From the NCBI GenBank assembly GCA_963691655.1, contig OY829328.1, positions 82,650,400 through 82,714,399 of the forward strand: a stretch of DNA of 64,000 nt, written 5' to 3'. A model generated the notes under the pieces. The model made no database searches. It was not told where the DNA came from and saw only the letters and a list, made by a program, of their open reading frames with translations. This document shows positions 63,144 to 64,000 of this stretch, in pieces. Position 1 is the stretch's first letter. Each line of letters begins with the position of its first letter. Origin of the DNA: Toxonevra muliebris (Eukaryota > Arthropoda > Insecta > Diptera > Pallopteridae). The position numbers and the translations under genes are program-made.

Positions 63144-64000
63144 TATGAATTTGCATTTGTTGGCTGCCAGTTTGGGTGCCAAACAATTTATTACAATTTA
63201 TGTTTTGTGCGGTGAACTTCGTAAATTATGATCGACTATAAACATAATGTTTTCATCTTTAATTTTATAGAAAATAATGAAAAAGATGTTGCACTTTTAC
63301 GAGAAACCTTTGAACGATTTCGTTGCAAAGTAAAGTTGTTTGAACGTTTACATTCAACTGAATTTCGAAAAGCAGCAATTTTTTGTGAGTACCTAGCGAC
63401 TAATAATCAAATAATAAAATATTACCAAATTTATTTTTTTTTAGTACTAGATTCCGATTTCTCTTTATTCAATTATATTGTAATTGTGATCTTGGATAAT
63501 CGTAACCAATATAAACATTTGCTGCTTACACGGGATAATGTTGCTAAAAAGGATCAGGATTTGATTGCAATGTTTCAACGTAATAAAACGCTACTGACTC
63601 AACCGCGTTTATTTATAATGCAAACAAATCAGATAATTCCTGATGAACAACCAGAAGATCAATTTGAAGTAATGATACATACTGCTCCATCGGTTGTAAG
63701 GTTGTATGCCACGCAGTGCGATGATAAACCACTGGAGAATCACTGGCTGGAGCCAAATGCTGATGAAAGCCCATTTATAAAGGCATTTTGTAAACATTTT
63801 GAGGAAAATGCGGGGACTCTGAAAATTGGAGAAGTCTGTGATAATGTTATAGATGATCTGCGAGAAACCTGGTAAATTACAAATTACTTTGTTCTACTTA
63901 CAATCAAAAAGTTGTAAAATCATTTTTCCATTAATTTGTAAATAGCGATAAACCATACAAAGCAGGGAATTCCTATGGATTGAATGCTGTATTTGGAATG
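63144..64000 (+). CDS. Caspase-family (C14) homologue lacking catalytic residues, partial
   Basis: Exons as read: 63144-63220 (ATG 63145, after a TTTTTTTTCAG acceptor), 63271-63384, 63445-63871, and 63946 to the window end; all junctions GT-AG and in phase. The second exon (NEKDVALLRETFERFRCKVK) matches the caspase p20 region around GTDKDVxxLxxxFxxLGF. The third carries YIVIVIL where the catalytic SHG should follow but has DNR, and PRLFIMQTNQ where QACRG should be, so both His and Cys are absent. The small-subunit part ends ESPFIKAFCKHF in place of GSWFIQxLC. It is therefore a pseudo-caspase, perhaps a regulator or decoy. The gene continues past the edge and a 5' exon is likely missing. Drosophila orthologue not identified. 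Confidence 0.8.

Overview
This is AT-rich DNA from an insect nuclear genome. Spliceosomal introns, T/A homopolymers, microsatellites, a tRNA-derived SINE, non-LTR retrotransposons and Tc1/mariner, PIF/Harbinger and piggyBac-type remnants all point to a higher fly (Diptera, Cyclorrhapha). The acyl-CoA synthetase matches Drosophila Acsl almost residue for residue as I remember it. A tephritid-like fly is my guess, but the species cannot be fixed from the sequence. No rRNA, tRNA, CRISPR or prokaryotic feature was seen.

Layout. 1-16178 is non-coding: AT-rich upstream or 5' intron DNA holding one SINE, a piggyBac-type MITE, several other inverted-repeat elements and a cluster of Pho/GAF-like motifs. 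16179-31104 (+) is the Acsl gene (long-chain acyl-CoA synthetase, ACSL3/4 type), with 12 constitutive coding exons plus a probable 60-nt cassette exon. Its big introns carry a fold-back element, a TA-flanked MITE and a compact 82-nt hairpin. The 3'UTR may run to about 33.95 kb. From about 28.4 to 36.75 kb the introns, 3'UTR and intergenic DNA are peppered with a short palindrome, TTAGTACTAAAAT, which is nearly absent elsewhere in the window.

37019-39450 (-) is a four-exon gene for a protein of about 605 residues with two THAP zinc fingers, split by introns at the same position and phase, plus a C-terminal coiled coil. 40-62 kb is an accessory, repeat-rich stretch. It holds a PIF/Harbinger remnant, four decayed copies of RNase H-bearing non-LTR retrotransposons, a 5'-truncated RTE-like element, three more SINE copies (one chimeric with a perfect 12-bp target duplication), two degenerate tandem-repeat arrays and microsatellites. 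Two of the RNase H copies were later hit by TA-targeting transposons: a DD37E-like Tc1/mariner and a MITE with inverted repeats of about 125 bp. At 63.1-64 kb (+) a caspase-family gene begins and runs off the window; both catalytic positions of its protease domain appear to be lost.

The three host genes have no evident common pathway: Acsl activates fatty acids, the THAP protein is probably a DNA-binding nuclear factor, and the caspase homologue may be a regulatory pseudo-protease. The strongest candidates for something undescribed are the local AGTACT-palindrome field, the tandem THAP gene, the pseudo-caspase, the intronic hairpin and the SINE/LINE tail relationship.
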